A stretch of DNA of 6,993 nucleotides from an uncultured Lachnospiraceae bacterium (GCA_902797475.1 CADBTG010000283.1:1-6993), one strand, 5' to 3'; positions 1-5,984 are shown, numbered from the stretch's first letter. Made by a program: numbers and translations. Notes: a model not told the origin generated them from the letters alone.

Positions 1-155
1 ACCTCCGTATCCTCCTTAAGAGGCATCAGATTGAGGATTGCAATCTTCAGCGGACGGATGTCCTGCGAAGTCGCGCGGTTCTCATCCATAACAAATATAT
101 TCTCATCGATTACGACCTGCCTTGCCGGCAAGTCATTTTGTACTTTGATCGGCAT
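1..155 (-). CDS. metA: Homoserine O-acyltransferase MetA, N-terminal fragment (runs off window)
   Basis: Only the first 51 codons are inside the window; the gene continues beyond base 1. The product would transfer an acyl group from acetyl-CoA or succinyl-CoA to the hydroxyl of L-homoserine, the first committed step of methionine synthesis, in the cytoplasm. It is recognised from the family-typical opening MPIKVQNDLPA, then ENIFVM, the segment RATSQDIRPLKI and AILNLMPLK, which align closely with the start of known MetA proteins (MPIRVPDELPA, ENVFVM, IRPLKVLILNLMP). The residue that separates acetyl from succinyl use lies outside the window, so the substrate cannot be told. The ATG at 155 is preceded by an AGAAAGGA-type ribosome binding site (about 162-169) that touches the ligA stop codon; only 12 nt separate the two genes, so metA is probably co-transcribed and translationally coupled with ligA. 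Confidence 0.9.
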   Translation of the reverse strand, partial: MPIKVQNDLPARQVVIDENIFVMDENRATSQDIRPLKIAILNLMPLKEDTE

Positions 156-167
156 GTTTCGTCCTTT

Positions 168-2126
168 CTATGCTTCGCAAAGCTTCAGGAATTCCTCCTC
201 GGAAATAATCGGAATTCCGAGCTCTTTCGCTTTTTTATTCTTACTCGACCCGCTTGCGGTGTCGTTATTAATCAGATAATCGGTTTTTGCGGAAACGGAG
301 CCCGCAACCTTACCGCCGCGCTCCTCAATGTAATCCTTGACGGCGTCACGGTTGGGAAAATGCGAAACCGCTCCGGTAATCACAAACGTTTTGCCGGTAA
401 TCGGCGATTCCATGACCTCCTCCTGTGCCTCGAAAGACACTACTCCGAGAAGGTCGTTAAGCATTCGGGCGTACTCCGGATCAGCCATGTAAGCGGTCAC
501 ATTTGCCGCAAGCACGGCGCCGAGACCGGGGATGTCCGTAAGGCTTTCCACGGTGGCATTTCGAATCGCATCCATATCATAGCCGAAAGCCTTGCAGATC
601 AGCTTGGCATTTGCCAGTCCGATGCCGGGGATTCCGAGACTGTAGAGGAATTTCGGCATGCTGACGGTCTGCGCCTTTTTGGCTGCTGCGAGAAGGTTCT
701 CAAACGATCTCTCGCCGAAGCCTTCCATTTGCACGAATTCCTCCCGGATTTCGGGCGTATCCATGCGGAACAGATCGGCCGGTTCCTTTATAAAACCGCG
801 TCCGATCAGCTTTTCGATTGTCATATCCGAAAGCCCTTCGATGTTCATCGCATCACGGCTCACGAAGTGGCTGAACAGCTTGATTTTCTTTGCAAGGCAG
901 TTCGGATTCGTGCAGTAGAGCGCCTTTGCTTCCAAAACGGCGCGCACTTCGGTAGGCCCGCCGCATACGGGGCAGGTCTTCGGAATCTCGATATTTCCGC
1001 TCTTGGTAAGGTCCTCCGCGATTTGCGGAATAATCATGTTGGCTTTGTAAACCGTTATTTCGTCGCCGATGCCGAGCTGCAGTTCTTCCATTACGCTCAG
1101 GTTATGGACGCTCGCGCGGCTCACGGTCGTGCCCTCGAGCTCGACCGGCTCAAAGATGGCGACCGGGTTGATGAGACCGGTTCTTGACGGACTCCACTCA
1201 ATTGCAAGGAGCTTCGTCTGACGCGTCTCATCCTTCCATTTGAAGGCAATCGCGTTACGCGGAAACTTCGCGGTGCGCCCGAGACTGTTTCCGTATGCGA
1301 TGTCGTTATACGTAAGCACCAGGCCGTCCGACGGAAAATCATTGGTCGCGACATGGTCGGCAAACCACTGAATCGTCTCAGGCATGTTGCTCTGATTCAC
1401 TTTCTTATATTCGACCGGGTCGAAACCGAGCTCGCGCAGGTAGTTAAGCTGCTCCTCGCGGGTCGCGAACCCGTCCTCTCCGTTCATACTGATTAAGGCA
1501 AATGGGAACAGATACACGTTACGCTCCGCCGTAATGCGGTTATTGAGCTGGCGGACCGTGCCGCTGCAGAGGTTTCTCGGGTTTTTGTAGCGGTCCTCGT
1601 CCTTCTCGATTGCGGCATTGATCTTCTCAAAGTCGCTGTAACGAATGACTGCCTCGCCACGCAAAACAAGCTCGCCCTTGTAGGCGATTTTCAGGGGAAT
1701 ATTCTTGAATACGCGGGCGTTGTTGGTGATAACTTCGCCAATCTCGCCGTTTCCGCGGGTTACGGCTTTATAAAGCTCGCCGTCACGGTAAGTGAGGACA
1801 ACGGTCAGACCGTCCATCTTCCAGGACAGAATGCTTTCATGGCTTCCGGTCCACGCCGCAAGCGCTTCCCTGTCCTTTGTCTTATCAAGAGACAGCATCG
1901 GGCTCTCATGGCGCTCCTTCGGAAGCTCCGAAAGAATCTCATAACCGGCATGCTGCGTCGGGCTGTTGGCAAGCGCAAATCCGGTCTCCTCTTCGAGTGA
2001 GCGCAGTTCATCATAGAGCGCATCATACTCGAAATTCGACATGATTTCGCGGTCTTCCTGCTCATACGCCCGGGCCGCCTTGTCAAGCAGCTCGGTCAAT
2101 TCGATTATGCGTTGTTTCTTGTCCAT
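168..2126 (-). CDS. ligA: NAD+-dependent DNA ligase, divergent LigA form
   Basis: A 652-aa ligase (E. coli LigA is 671) that seals nicks between Okazaki fragments and after repair, using NAD+ as AMP donor. Visible domains: Ia NMN-binding region (about 1-60, with EYDALYDEL at 33-41); adenylation domain with the lysine motif KMDG (K103 takes the AMP), TRGNG (123-127), RGEAV (156-160), NPRN (182-185) and AFKW (294-297); OB fold with SRTGLINPVA (314-323); zinc finger C385, C388, C405, C410; helix-hairpin-helix region with GIPGIG and DIPGLG (about 430-560); C-terminal BRCT domain (about 575-652, TGKTFVITG). All domains are present, so this is an intact gene. Several residues that are near-invariant in model LigA are changed (see findings), a pattern I associate with Lachnospiraceae ligases. 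The ATG at 2126 has AAAGG about 6 nt upstream. It follows rluF after 83 bp without a clear promoter or terminator, and metA follows 12 nt downstream. Confidence 0.95.
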   Translation of the reverse strand: MDKKQRIIELTELLDKAARAYEQEDREIMSNFEYDALYDELRSLEEETGFALANSPTQHAGYEILSELPKERHESPMLSLDKTKDREALAAWTGSHESILSWKMDGLTVVLTYRDGELYKAVTRGNGEIGEVITNNARVFKNIPLKIAYKGELVLRGEAVIRYSDFEKINAAIEKDEDRYKNPRNLCSGTVRQLNNRITAERNVYLFPFALISMNGEDGFATREEQLNYLRELGFDPVEYKKVNQSNMPETIQWFADHVATNDFPSDGLVLTYNDIAYGNSLGRTAKFPRNAIAFKWKDETRQTKLLAIEWSPSRTGLINPVAIFEPVELEGTTVSRASVHNLSVMEELQLGIGDEITVYKANMIIPQIAEDLTKSGNIEIPKTCPVCGGPTEVRAVLEAKALYCTNPNCLAKKIKLFSHFVSRDAMNIEGLSDMTIEKLIGRGFIKEPADLFRMDTPEIREEFVQMEGFGERSFENLLAAAKKAQTVSMPKFLYSLGIPGIGLANAKLICKAFGYDMDAIRNATVESLTDIPGLGAVLAANVTAYMADPEYARMLNDLLGVVSFEAQEEVMESPITGKTFVITGAVSHFPNRDAVKDYIEERGGKVAGSVSAKTDYLINNDTASGSSKNKKAKELGIPIISEEEFLKLCEA

Positions 2127-2209
2127 AAAAACCTTTCCCTGTTTGGTTATCAGGTATGATGAGCGAGTGGTTCGGGCGGATTTCGGGGTAACATTTTCCG
2201 CCGCTTTTT

Positions 2210-2917
2210 CTACAGAAGCTTCTTCAGTTCCGCAAGTTCCTTCGGCGTAACCTCGCGGTACTTACCGCTCGGCAGATCACCGAGAAGAATGTTCATGACG
2301 CGCACGCGCTTCAGCGCGACAACCTTGTACTCGAGATATTCGCACATGCGGCGAATCTGGCGGTTCATTCCCTGAATCAGAACAATCCTGAAAAAGCATT
2401 CGCCGATTTGCTGCACTTTGCAGGGCGCCGTCTTCTTTCCGAGAACCGGAACTCCGTGCCCCATACTGTATAAAAACTCCGGCGTGACGGGCTTATCGAC
2501 GCGCACCAGATACTCTTTCTCATGCCCTTCGCCCGCTTTGGCGATGCGGTTCGCAAGGTCTCCGTCGTTGGTTAAAAGGATCAGCCCGCTTGAATTCTTA
2601 TCAAGCCGTCCGACCGTATAAATCCGCTTGCCGTAATTGATATAATCGATGATGTTGTCGGGATTGCTGCGGTCGGAAGTGCACTCGACACCTCTCGGCT
2701 TATGGAACGCAAGAACGACTTTGTCATCCTTCTTCGTAAGGTTTGCTTCCTTGCCGCGCACCCGTACCTTCTGCCCGGGCATGACTCTCGTTCCGAGCGT
2801 TGCCACCTCGCCGTTCACGGTAACAACACCTTCCTCGATCAGCTTGTCGGCTTCCCGTCGCGAGCATACGCCTGCGTCGCTCAGATATTTGTTGATTCTT
2901 ACGCCTTCCTGTTCCAT
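2210..2917 (-). CDS. rluF: 23S rRNA pseudouridine synthase, RluF type
   Basis: A 235-aa member of the RsuA/RluB/E/F family, which isomerises a specific uridine in rRNA; E. coli RluF acts on U2604 of 23S rRNA. The N-terminal S4 RNA-binding domain (about 7-55) opens RINKYLSDAGVCSRREAD, almost as in RluF (RLNKYISESGICSRREAD). The catalytic domain has GRLDKNSSGL (103-112) with catalytic Asp106, followed by LLTNDGDLANRI, GHEKEYLVRVDKP, QGMNRQIRRMCEY and RVRVMNI. The match to E. coli RluF runs through all of these blocks and is better than to RluB or RsuA as I remember them. It lacks the long basic C-terminal tail of E. coli RluF (about 290 aa). The start at 2917 has GAGGATG 7 nt upstream; an ATG inside that motif is out of frame. 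First gene of its block, with its own promoter at 2993-3020 and a leader of roughly 70 nt. Confidence 0.92.
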   Translation of the reverse strand: MEQEGVRINKYLSDAGVCSRREADKLIEEGVVTVNGEVATLGTRVMPGQKVRVRGKEANLTKKDDKVVLAFHKPRGVECTSDRSNPDNIIDYINYGKRIYTVGRLDKNSSGLILLTNDGDLANRIAKAGEGHEKEYLVRVDKPVTPEFLYSMGHGVPVLGKKTAPCKVQQIGECFFRIVLIQGMNRQIRRMCEYLEYKVVALKRVRVMNILLGDLPSGKYREVTPKELAELKKLL

Positions 2918-2992
2918 TTTCCATCCTCAAAAGCTCTCGTCCGCAGCCTCTTCCGCAACGGTTCCCGATTCGACAAAACACTATTCTGAATC

Positions 2993-3020
2993 ATTGTACC
3001 ATATTCCGCCATTTTTTCAA
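2993..3020 (-). promoter_or_regulatory. Sigma-A promoter for rluF-ligA-metA
   Basis: On the minus strand, TTGAAA (3020-3015) is followed after 16 nt by TACAAT (2998-2993). A TGG directly before the -10 makes it an extended -10 element. Five of six bases match the consensus in each hexamer. Transcription would start near 2986, giving a leader of about 70 nt before the rluF ATG. No strong terminator-like or riboswitch-like fold is evident in the leader. Confidence 0.7.
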
Positions 3021-3063
3021 CCATTATTGCCTAGTTGCAGGGTACGCCGGATTCCTGCAGGTG

Positions 3064-3130
3064 GAAAATGGCACAGTATCCGACTGATTCGGGCAGGATT
3101 GAAAATGGCATGACTTCCGGCATATTCGGG
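3064..3130. repeat. Imperfect direct repeat, two copies with 37-bp period
   Basis: Copies start at 3064 and 3101. Both carry GAAAATGGCA, then TCCG, then ATTCGGG at exactly the same offsets, with unrelated bases between them (21 of the first 30 positions fixed by these three blocks). The pair lies 45-110 bp upstream of the -35 box of the rluF promoter. It could be a remnant duplication or a paired binding site for a regulator; nothing in the sequence decides between these. Confidence 0.55.
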
Positions 3131-3152
3131 AGAGAGTTTTTAAGCGAGTAGT

Positions 3153-3188
3153 ACGGACTCTAGGTGGCTTCTGGCCACTCTAGTCCGT
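3153..3188. repeat. Hairpin 1 of the array
   Basis: The outer stem is ACGGA with TCCGT, then CTAG with CTAG, then GTGGC with GCCAC around a 5-nt loop, with small bulges. It is the most diverged member. On the plus strand it runs straight into six T (3188-3193), which makes it look like an intrinsic terminator for plus-strand transcription, although no plus-strand gene precedes it. On the minus strand no U-tract follows. Confidence 0.8.
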
Positions 3189-3223
3189 TTTTTCACTGCA
3201 AGACCGCCACAAAGACACAAGGC

Positions 3224-3263
3224 GTACGGACTTGTGAGGGCTTTCAGCCCTTCAAGTCCGTAC
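3224..3263. repeat. Hairpin 2 of the array
   Basis: An 11-bp perfect outer stem (GTACGGACTTG with CAAGTCCGTAC) continues through a short bulged section into GGGC with GCCC, around a 5-nt loop (TGAAA on the minus strand). On the plus strand TTTT follows at 3264-3267. The extra outer G:C pair is unique to this copy. Confidence 0.85.
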
Positions 3264-3310
3264 TTTTGCAGCTAGTTCGCCGCCTAATGTAAGCCCTCCA
3301 AAGCAAGAAA

Positions 3311-3348
3311 TACGGACTTGAGAAGCTTTTCAACCTCTCAAGTCCGTA
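3311..3348. repeat. Hairpin 3 of the array
   Basis: A perfect 13-bp stem, TACGGACTTGAGA with TCTCAAGTCCGTA. Read as minus-strand RNA, four further pairs form (GGUU with AGCU, including two G:U wobbles), giving 17 uninterrupted pairs closed by a GAAA tetraloop. The minus strand then continues TTTCTTGCTTT, a broken U-tract. Confidence 0.87.
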
Positions 3349-3396
3349 CTTTCACAGCAGATTAGCCACCAAAGGCAATCCTTCCAAGACAAGTAT

Positions 3397-3434
3397 TACG
3401 GACTTGAGAGGGCTTTTGGCCCCTCAAGTCCGTA
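3397..3434. repeat. Hairpin 4 of the array
   Basis: A perfect 12-bp stem (TACGGACTTGAG with CTCAAGTCCGTA), then one bulged base and GGGC with GCCC around a 5-nt loop (CAAAA on the minus strand). It is nearly the same as hairpin 3 in its outer 12 pairs but differs in the inner stem. Confidence 0.87.
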
Positions 3435-3466
3435 TTCTCGCCGCAAATCTGCCCAAGAAAACAAGA

Positions 3467-3508
3467 AATACGGACCTGGTAGGCCTTACAGCCTCTCAGG
3501 TCCGTATT
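3467..3508 (-). terminator. Hairpin 5 of the array; likely purD operon terminator
   Basis: This is the first hairpin met by transcripts leaving purD, about 65 nt after the stop codon. A perfect 12-bp stem, AATACGGACCTG with CAGGTCCGTATT, encloses an internal loop and AGGC with GCCT. Its T:A to C:G change against copies 2-4 occurs on both arms. On the minus strand it is followed by TATTTCTTGTTTTC, a U-rich but interrupted tail, so termination is plausible but not certain. It is assigned to the minus strand because of its position. Confidence 0.55.
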
Positions 3509-3513
3509 ATAAA

Positions 3514-3558
3514 TCATTCACTGCTTGCATCATTCACCGCTTGACATCATTCACCGCC
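3514..3558. repeat. Three short tandem repeats (16-17 bp) after purD
   Basis: On the plus strand TCATTCAC starts at 3514, 3530 and 3547. The units read TCATTCACTGCTTGCA, TCATTCACCGCTTGACA and TCATTCACCGCC. They lie between the purD stop and hairpin 5, in the 3' untranslated part of the purD transcript. The CACTGC core resembles the start of the spacers inside the hairpin array, so this may be a local expansion of spacer sequence. Confidence 0.75.
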
Positions 3559-3573
3559 ACTACCGGCTTACAC

Positions 3574-4875
3574 TTACGCCTCGTCAATTGCCTTGCCGAT
3601 GTCGTGGCGCATATATTTGTTGGCAAACGAGATCTTCTCGGTGGCCTTGTAAGCCTTGGCACGGGCAGCCTTCAGGTCTCCTGCCTTTGCCACAACGCCG
3701 AGCACGCGGCCGCCGTTCGTGAGAACCGCGCCGTCAGCACCGAACTTTGTTCCGGCGTGAAATACATACTCGCCGTCCGCATCCGAGAATCTGTCGAGTC
3801 CGCTGATCGGAAGTCCCTTCTCGTACTTCTGCGGATATCCGTCGGAAGCAAGCACAACACAAACCGCTGCGCCGTTATCAAACTTCAGGTCGATATCGGA
3901 AAGCTTGCCGTCAATGCAGGCTTCGAATACGTCGACGATATCCGTCTCCATTCTCGGAAGCACAACCTGCGTCTCGGGATCACCGAAACGGGCATTGTAC
4001 TCGAGAACCTTCGGTCCGTCCGGCGTCAGCATCAGTCCGACAAACATGACCCCGTGGAACGGTCTTCCCTCGGCGCGCATCGCGGCCATCGTGGGCTTGT
4101 AAATCTTCTCGATGCAGAACTCTTCGATTTCTTTTGTATAGAACGGGCTCGGGGAAAATGTTCCCATGCCGCCTGTATTAAGACCCGTATCTCCGTCGCC
4201 GGCACGCTTGTGATCCTGTGCGCTCGTCATCGGCGCGATATTCGTTCCGTCGCAGAACAGAAGGGCCGAAACCTCGCGGCCGGTCATGAATTCCTCGATG
4301 ACCATCTTGTTTCCGGCGTTTCCGAAATGCTTATCCAGCATGATTTCCTTAACGCCCGCAAGCGCTTCCTCAAGCGTATTGCAAATCAGAACGCCCTTGC
4401 CGAGTGCCAGTCCGTCCGCCTTTAAGACGATCGGCATCTTCGCGGTCTTCAGATACTCCATCGCCGCATCCGCATCCGTGAAGTTTTCGTAAGTCGCGGT
4501 CGGAATGCCGTATTTCTTCATCAAATCCTTCGAGAATGCCTTGCTTCCCTCAAGAATCGCAGCATTCGCGCGCGGTCCGAATACCCGAAGCCCGGCAGCC
4601 TCGAAAGCATCCACGATGCCGCCTACCAAAGGATCGTCCGGTCCGATTACCGTCAGGTCGATCTCCTTTTCCCTGGCAAATGCGACGAGCTTGTCAAACT
4701 CCATTACTCCGATCGGCACGCACTCCGCGATTTCCGCGATTCCGGCATTGCCCGGAGCAGCATAAATCTTATCAACCTTACTGCTCTGACTTACCTTCCA
4801 TGCAATGGCATGCTCACGGCCGCCTCCGCCGACAATCAAAACCTTCATGCTTCTGCCCGATGCATCCGAAGACAC
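3574..4875 (-). CDS. purD: Phosphoribosylamine--glycine ligase (GAR synthetase)
   Basis: Catalyses step 2 of de novo purine synthesis: ATP-dependent joining of glycine to 5-phosphoribosylamine to give GAR. The protein shows the N-terminal fold motif VGGGGREHA (15-23), PDDPL (79-83), the ATP-grasp segment LKADGLALGKGV (151-162), the signature DHKRAGDGDTGLNTGGMG (221-238), the metal-binding stretch EYNARFGDPETQ (292-303) and the family-typical end YMRHDIG (421-427). Length is 433 aa from the GTG at 4875 or 424 aa from the ATG at 4848. I prefer the GTG: AAAGGA (4882-4887) sits 6 nt before it, while the ATG has no good ribosome binding site. The ATG gives the usual family start (MKVLIVGGGG), so the longer form adds nine residues. 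Only 14 nt follow the stop of the preceding gene, consistent with coupling. Intact and complete. Confidence 0.96.
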   Translation of the reverse strand: MSSDASGRSMKVLIVGGGGREHAIAWKVSQSSKVDKIYAAPGNAGIAEIAECVPIGVMEFDKLVAFAREKEIDLTVIGPDDPLVGGIVDAFEAAGLRVFGPRANAAILEGSKAFSKDLMKKYGIPTATYENFTDADAAMEYLKTAKMPIVLKADGLALGKGVLICNTLEEALAGVKEIMLDKHFGNAGNKMVIEEFMTGREVSALLFCDGTNIAPMTSAQDHKRAGDGDTGLNTGGMGTFSPSPFYTKEIEEFCIEKIYKPTMAAMRAEGRPFHGVMFVGLMLTPDGPKVLEYNARFGDPETQVVLPRMETDIVDVFEACIDGKLSDIDLKFDNGAAVCVVLASDGYPQKYEKGLPISGLDRFSDADGEYVFHAGTKFGADGAVLTNGGRVLGVVAKAGDLKAARAKAYKATEKISFANKYMRHDIGKAIDEA

Positions 4876-4881
4876 ATCTCA

Positions 4882-4887
4882 TCCTTT
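4882..4887 (-). promoter_or_regulatory. Ribosome binding site deciding the purD GTG start
   Basis: AAAGGA on the minus strand, 6 nt before GTG (4875-4873). It lies wholly in the 14-nt gap after the stop of the upstream gene. An ATG at 4877 is nearer but out of frame, and the in-frame ATG at 4848 lacks such a site. Confidence 0.6.
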
Positions 4888-4889
4888 CG

Positions 4890-5984
4890 TCATTTTATTC
4901 CGAGCTTATCCCGCTCTTCATCCGTCAGCAGGTCTTTCCTGACCGCAAACGGTTTATAGACATATTCCGTATAGTTTTTTACCTCTGCCGAATCCTGTCC
5001 GGCATCCGTGGTATACTCTTTAATGACGTTTCCGTGGGAATCATATTCGTAGTGCCGGGTAATATCCCAGCTTTCCACCGACACGACCCTGCCCTTTTTA
5101 TCGTATTCGTAATAATCCGTGATTCCGCCGGGGCCGATCATCTGCTTCAGCCTTCCGCCTTCATCGTAGGTGCATTCGTATTCGGCTTCGTCAACCTTGT
5201 TCCCGTCCTGAATGCGGTATTCGGCGATCTGATTTTCCTGTGAGTCAAAAAGGCTCACCTGCTCGGTTTCCGAGGAAACGCCGTATACATTATATATTCT
5301 TTCGAGATACGATAACTTCTCAAGAGTGCCTGTCGGCCGGCGGGTCCACCTTACAACCGTCTCCCGGCTCAGCTCGATATCGGAGAAAATCTTTTGATCC
5401 ATGCAAACCAAAAGGCCGTTCTCATCGCTTTCAAAAGCAATGCTCTCGGATAATCTGCCGTTTTCGCCGAAATGCTCTTCCAAAATGAGAATTCCGCGTT
5501 CATCATACTGGTAGCGGTGTGTCTCCGTTGTCCCGGCTTCGCTGATTTCCGCTTTCATCTGCCGTCCGTCCGGGTCGTATTCTCTTTCTTCCGTCCGTAC
5601 ATCACCCGATGCATAAGAAGTCTTAATCCGAACCGGTCTGCCGCTCTCGTTAAGGGTATACTCGGTGATCCGGTCAAAATCCGCATATCCCGAGTTCCGG
5701 TACTTTACCTTCTCAAGCAGAAGGTTCCCGTGATCATCATATTCGCAAAGCGTAATCGGTGTCTTCTGCCCGTCGTAAACATCATATTCCGAGACGAGCC
5801 GGAACACCAGAACGTACCCGTCCGGAACCTCCGGAATGTCATACTTCGGCCCTTTGTCCTTCTTATGGAAAATGCCACCGAGAATCAATACGCAGGCGAT
5901 AACAATAACGCCCGCGATTGAACCGAACAGAATATAGCGACTCTTTTTACTGAGTTTTGTAAACCACCTTTTCAGAAACCCCAT
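4890..5984 (-). CDS. Membrane-anchored YD-repeat (RHS-like) protein of unknown function
   Basis: 364 aa. A basic N-terminus (1-17, rich in K/R) precedes one hydrophobic segment (about 18-39), then a charged linker and a long hydrophilic, Tyr/Asp/Gly-rich region expected outside the cell. At least eight diverged YD repeats are visible, each a Y-D or like pair followed by an x-x-G-R/N-hydrophobic turn: EYDDHGNLL (81), EYTLNESGRPV (108), EYDPDGRQM (135), QYDERGILI (159), FESDENGLLV (184), TYDEGGRLK (272), EYDKKGRVV (293) and EYDSHGNVI (313). Such repeats form beta-strand arrays in RHS/teneurin proteins, but this one is short, with no RHS core-end motif and no toxin domain. VIAC ending at C31 fits a lipobox pattern, yet the following residues are hydrophobic, so a signal anchor is more likely. 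GAGGAAA lies before the ATG. It sits 31 nt after purN and 14 nt before purD, so it is in the purine operon. Function not recognised. Confidence 0.85.
   Translation of the reverse strand: MGFLKRWFTKLSKKSRYILFGSIAGVIVIACVLILGGIFHKKDKGPKYDIPEVPDGYVLVFRLVSEYDVYDGQKTPITLCEYDDHGNLLLEKVKYRNSGYADFDRITEYTLNESGRPVRIKTSYASGDVRTEEREYDPDGRQMKAEISEAGTTETHRYQYDERGILILEEHFGENGRLSESIAFESDENGLLVCMDQKIFSDIELSRETVVRWTRRPTGTLEKLSYLERIYNVYGVSSETEQVSLFDSQENQIAEYRIQDGNKVDEAEYECTYDEGGRLKQMIGPGGITDYYEYDKKGRVVSVESWDITRHYEYDSHGNVIKEYTTDAGQDSAEVKNYTEYVYKPFAVRKDLLTDEERDKLGIK

Larger units (their letters stand above)
3153..3508. repeat. Array of five related long hairpins (palindromic repeat array)
   Basis: Five inverted repeats start at 3153, 3224, 3311, 3397 and 3467, so the spacing is 71, 87, 86 and 70 bp. 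Four share the stem ends TACGGACTTG / CAAGTCCGTA or a paired variant, and the first shares ACGGACT / AGTCCGT. The spacers are also related: each hairpin is followed on the plus strand by a short T-rich run and then a C/A-rich stretch containing versions of TTCACTGCA and GCCACC, and those after hairpins 2 and 3 align over about 47 bp. The array is therefore a tandem series of diverged units (hairpin plus spacer), not five independent terminators. It fills most of the gap between purD and rluF. I do not recognise the family; possibilities are tandem intrinsic terminators, a REP-like or MITE-like palindromic repeat, or a structured RNA. Confidence 0.85.

Noticed and set aside
138..1187. 349-aa plus-strand open frame opposite ligA
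   Set aside because: It lies wholly antisense to ligA and shows no recognisable protein motifs; it is a shadow of the codon bias of ligA.
2127..2209. Possible terminator or promoter between rluF and ligA
   Set aside because: A 6-bp GGCGGA/TCCGCC pairing exists, but the loop is about 17 nt and no T-run follows. No convincing -35/-10 pair was found, so read-through from rluF to ligA is likely.
2724..2981. 85-aa minus-strand frame overlapping the rluF start, beginning GTG
   Set aside because: It is out of frame with rluF, Arg/Gly-rich, lacks its own ribosome binding site and overlaps the conserved S4 domain; not a real gene.
2649..3113. 154-aa plus-strand frame across the rluF start and promoter region
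   Set aside because: Mostly antisense to rluF, no motifs, and no ribosome binding site consistent with a gene.
3153..3508. CRISPR array
   Set aside because: The repeated element is itself a full hairpin of 36-42 nt with diverged copies, and the spacers are related to one another rather than unique; no cas genes are nearby.
3153..3508. Integron attC sites
   Set aside because: No gene cassettes lie between the hairpins, and no GTTRRRY-type core sites or integrase are seen.
3541..3546. Perfect plus-strand TTGACA near the purD end
   Set aside because: No -10-like hexamer lies 15-19 bp downstream, and it falls inside the short tandem repeat.
3541..4425. 294-aa plus-strand open frame opposite purD
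   Set aside because: Antisense to the strongly conserved purD, with low-complexity His/Arg-rich translation and no family features.
5860..5935. Lipoprotein signal (lipobox ending at C31) in the YD-repeat protein
   Set aside because: VIAC fits the loose pattern, but the cysteine is in the middle of the hydrophobic segment and is followed by VLILGGIF rather than small polar residues; a signal anchor is the simpler reading.
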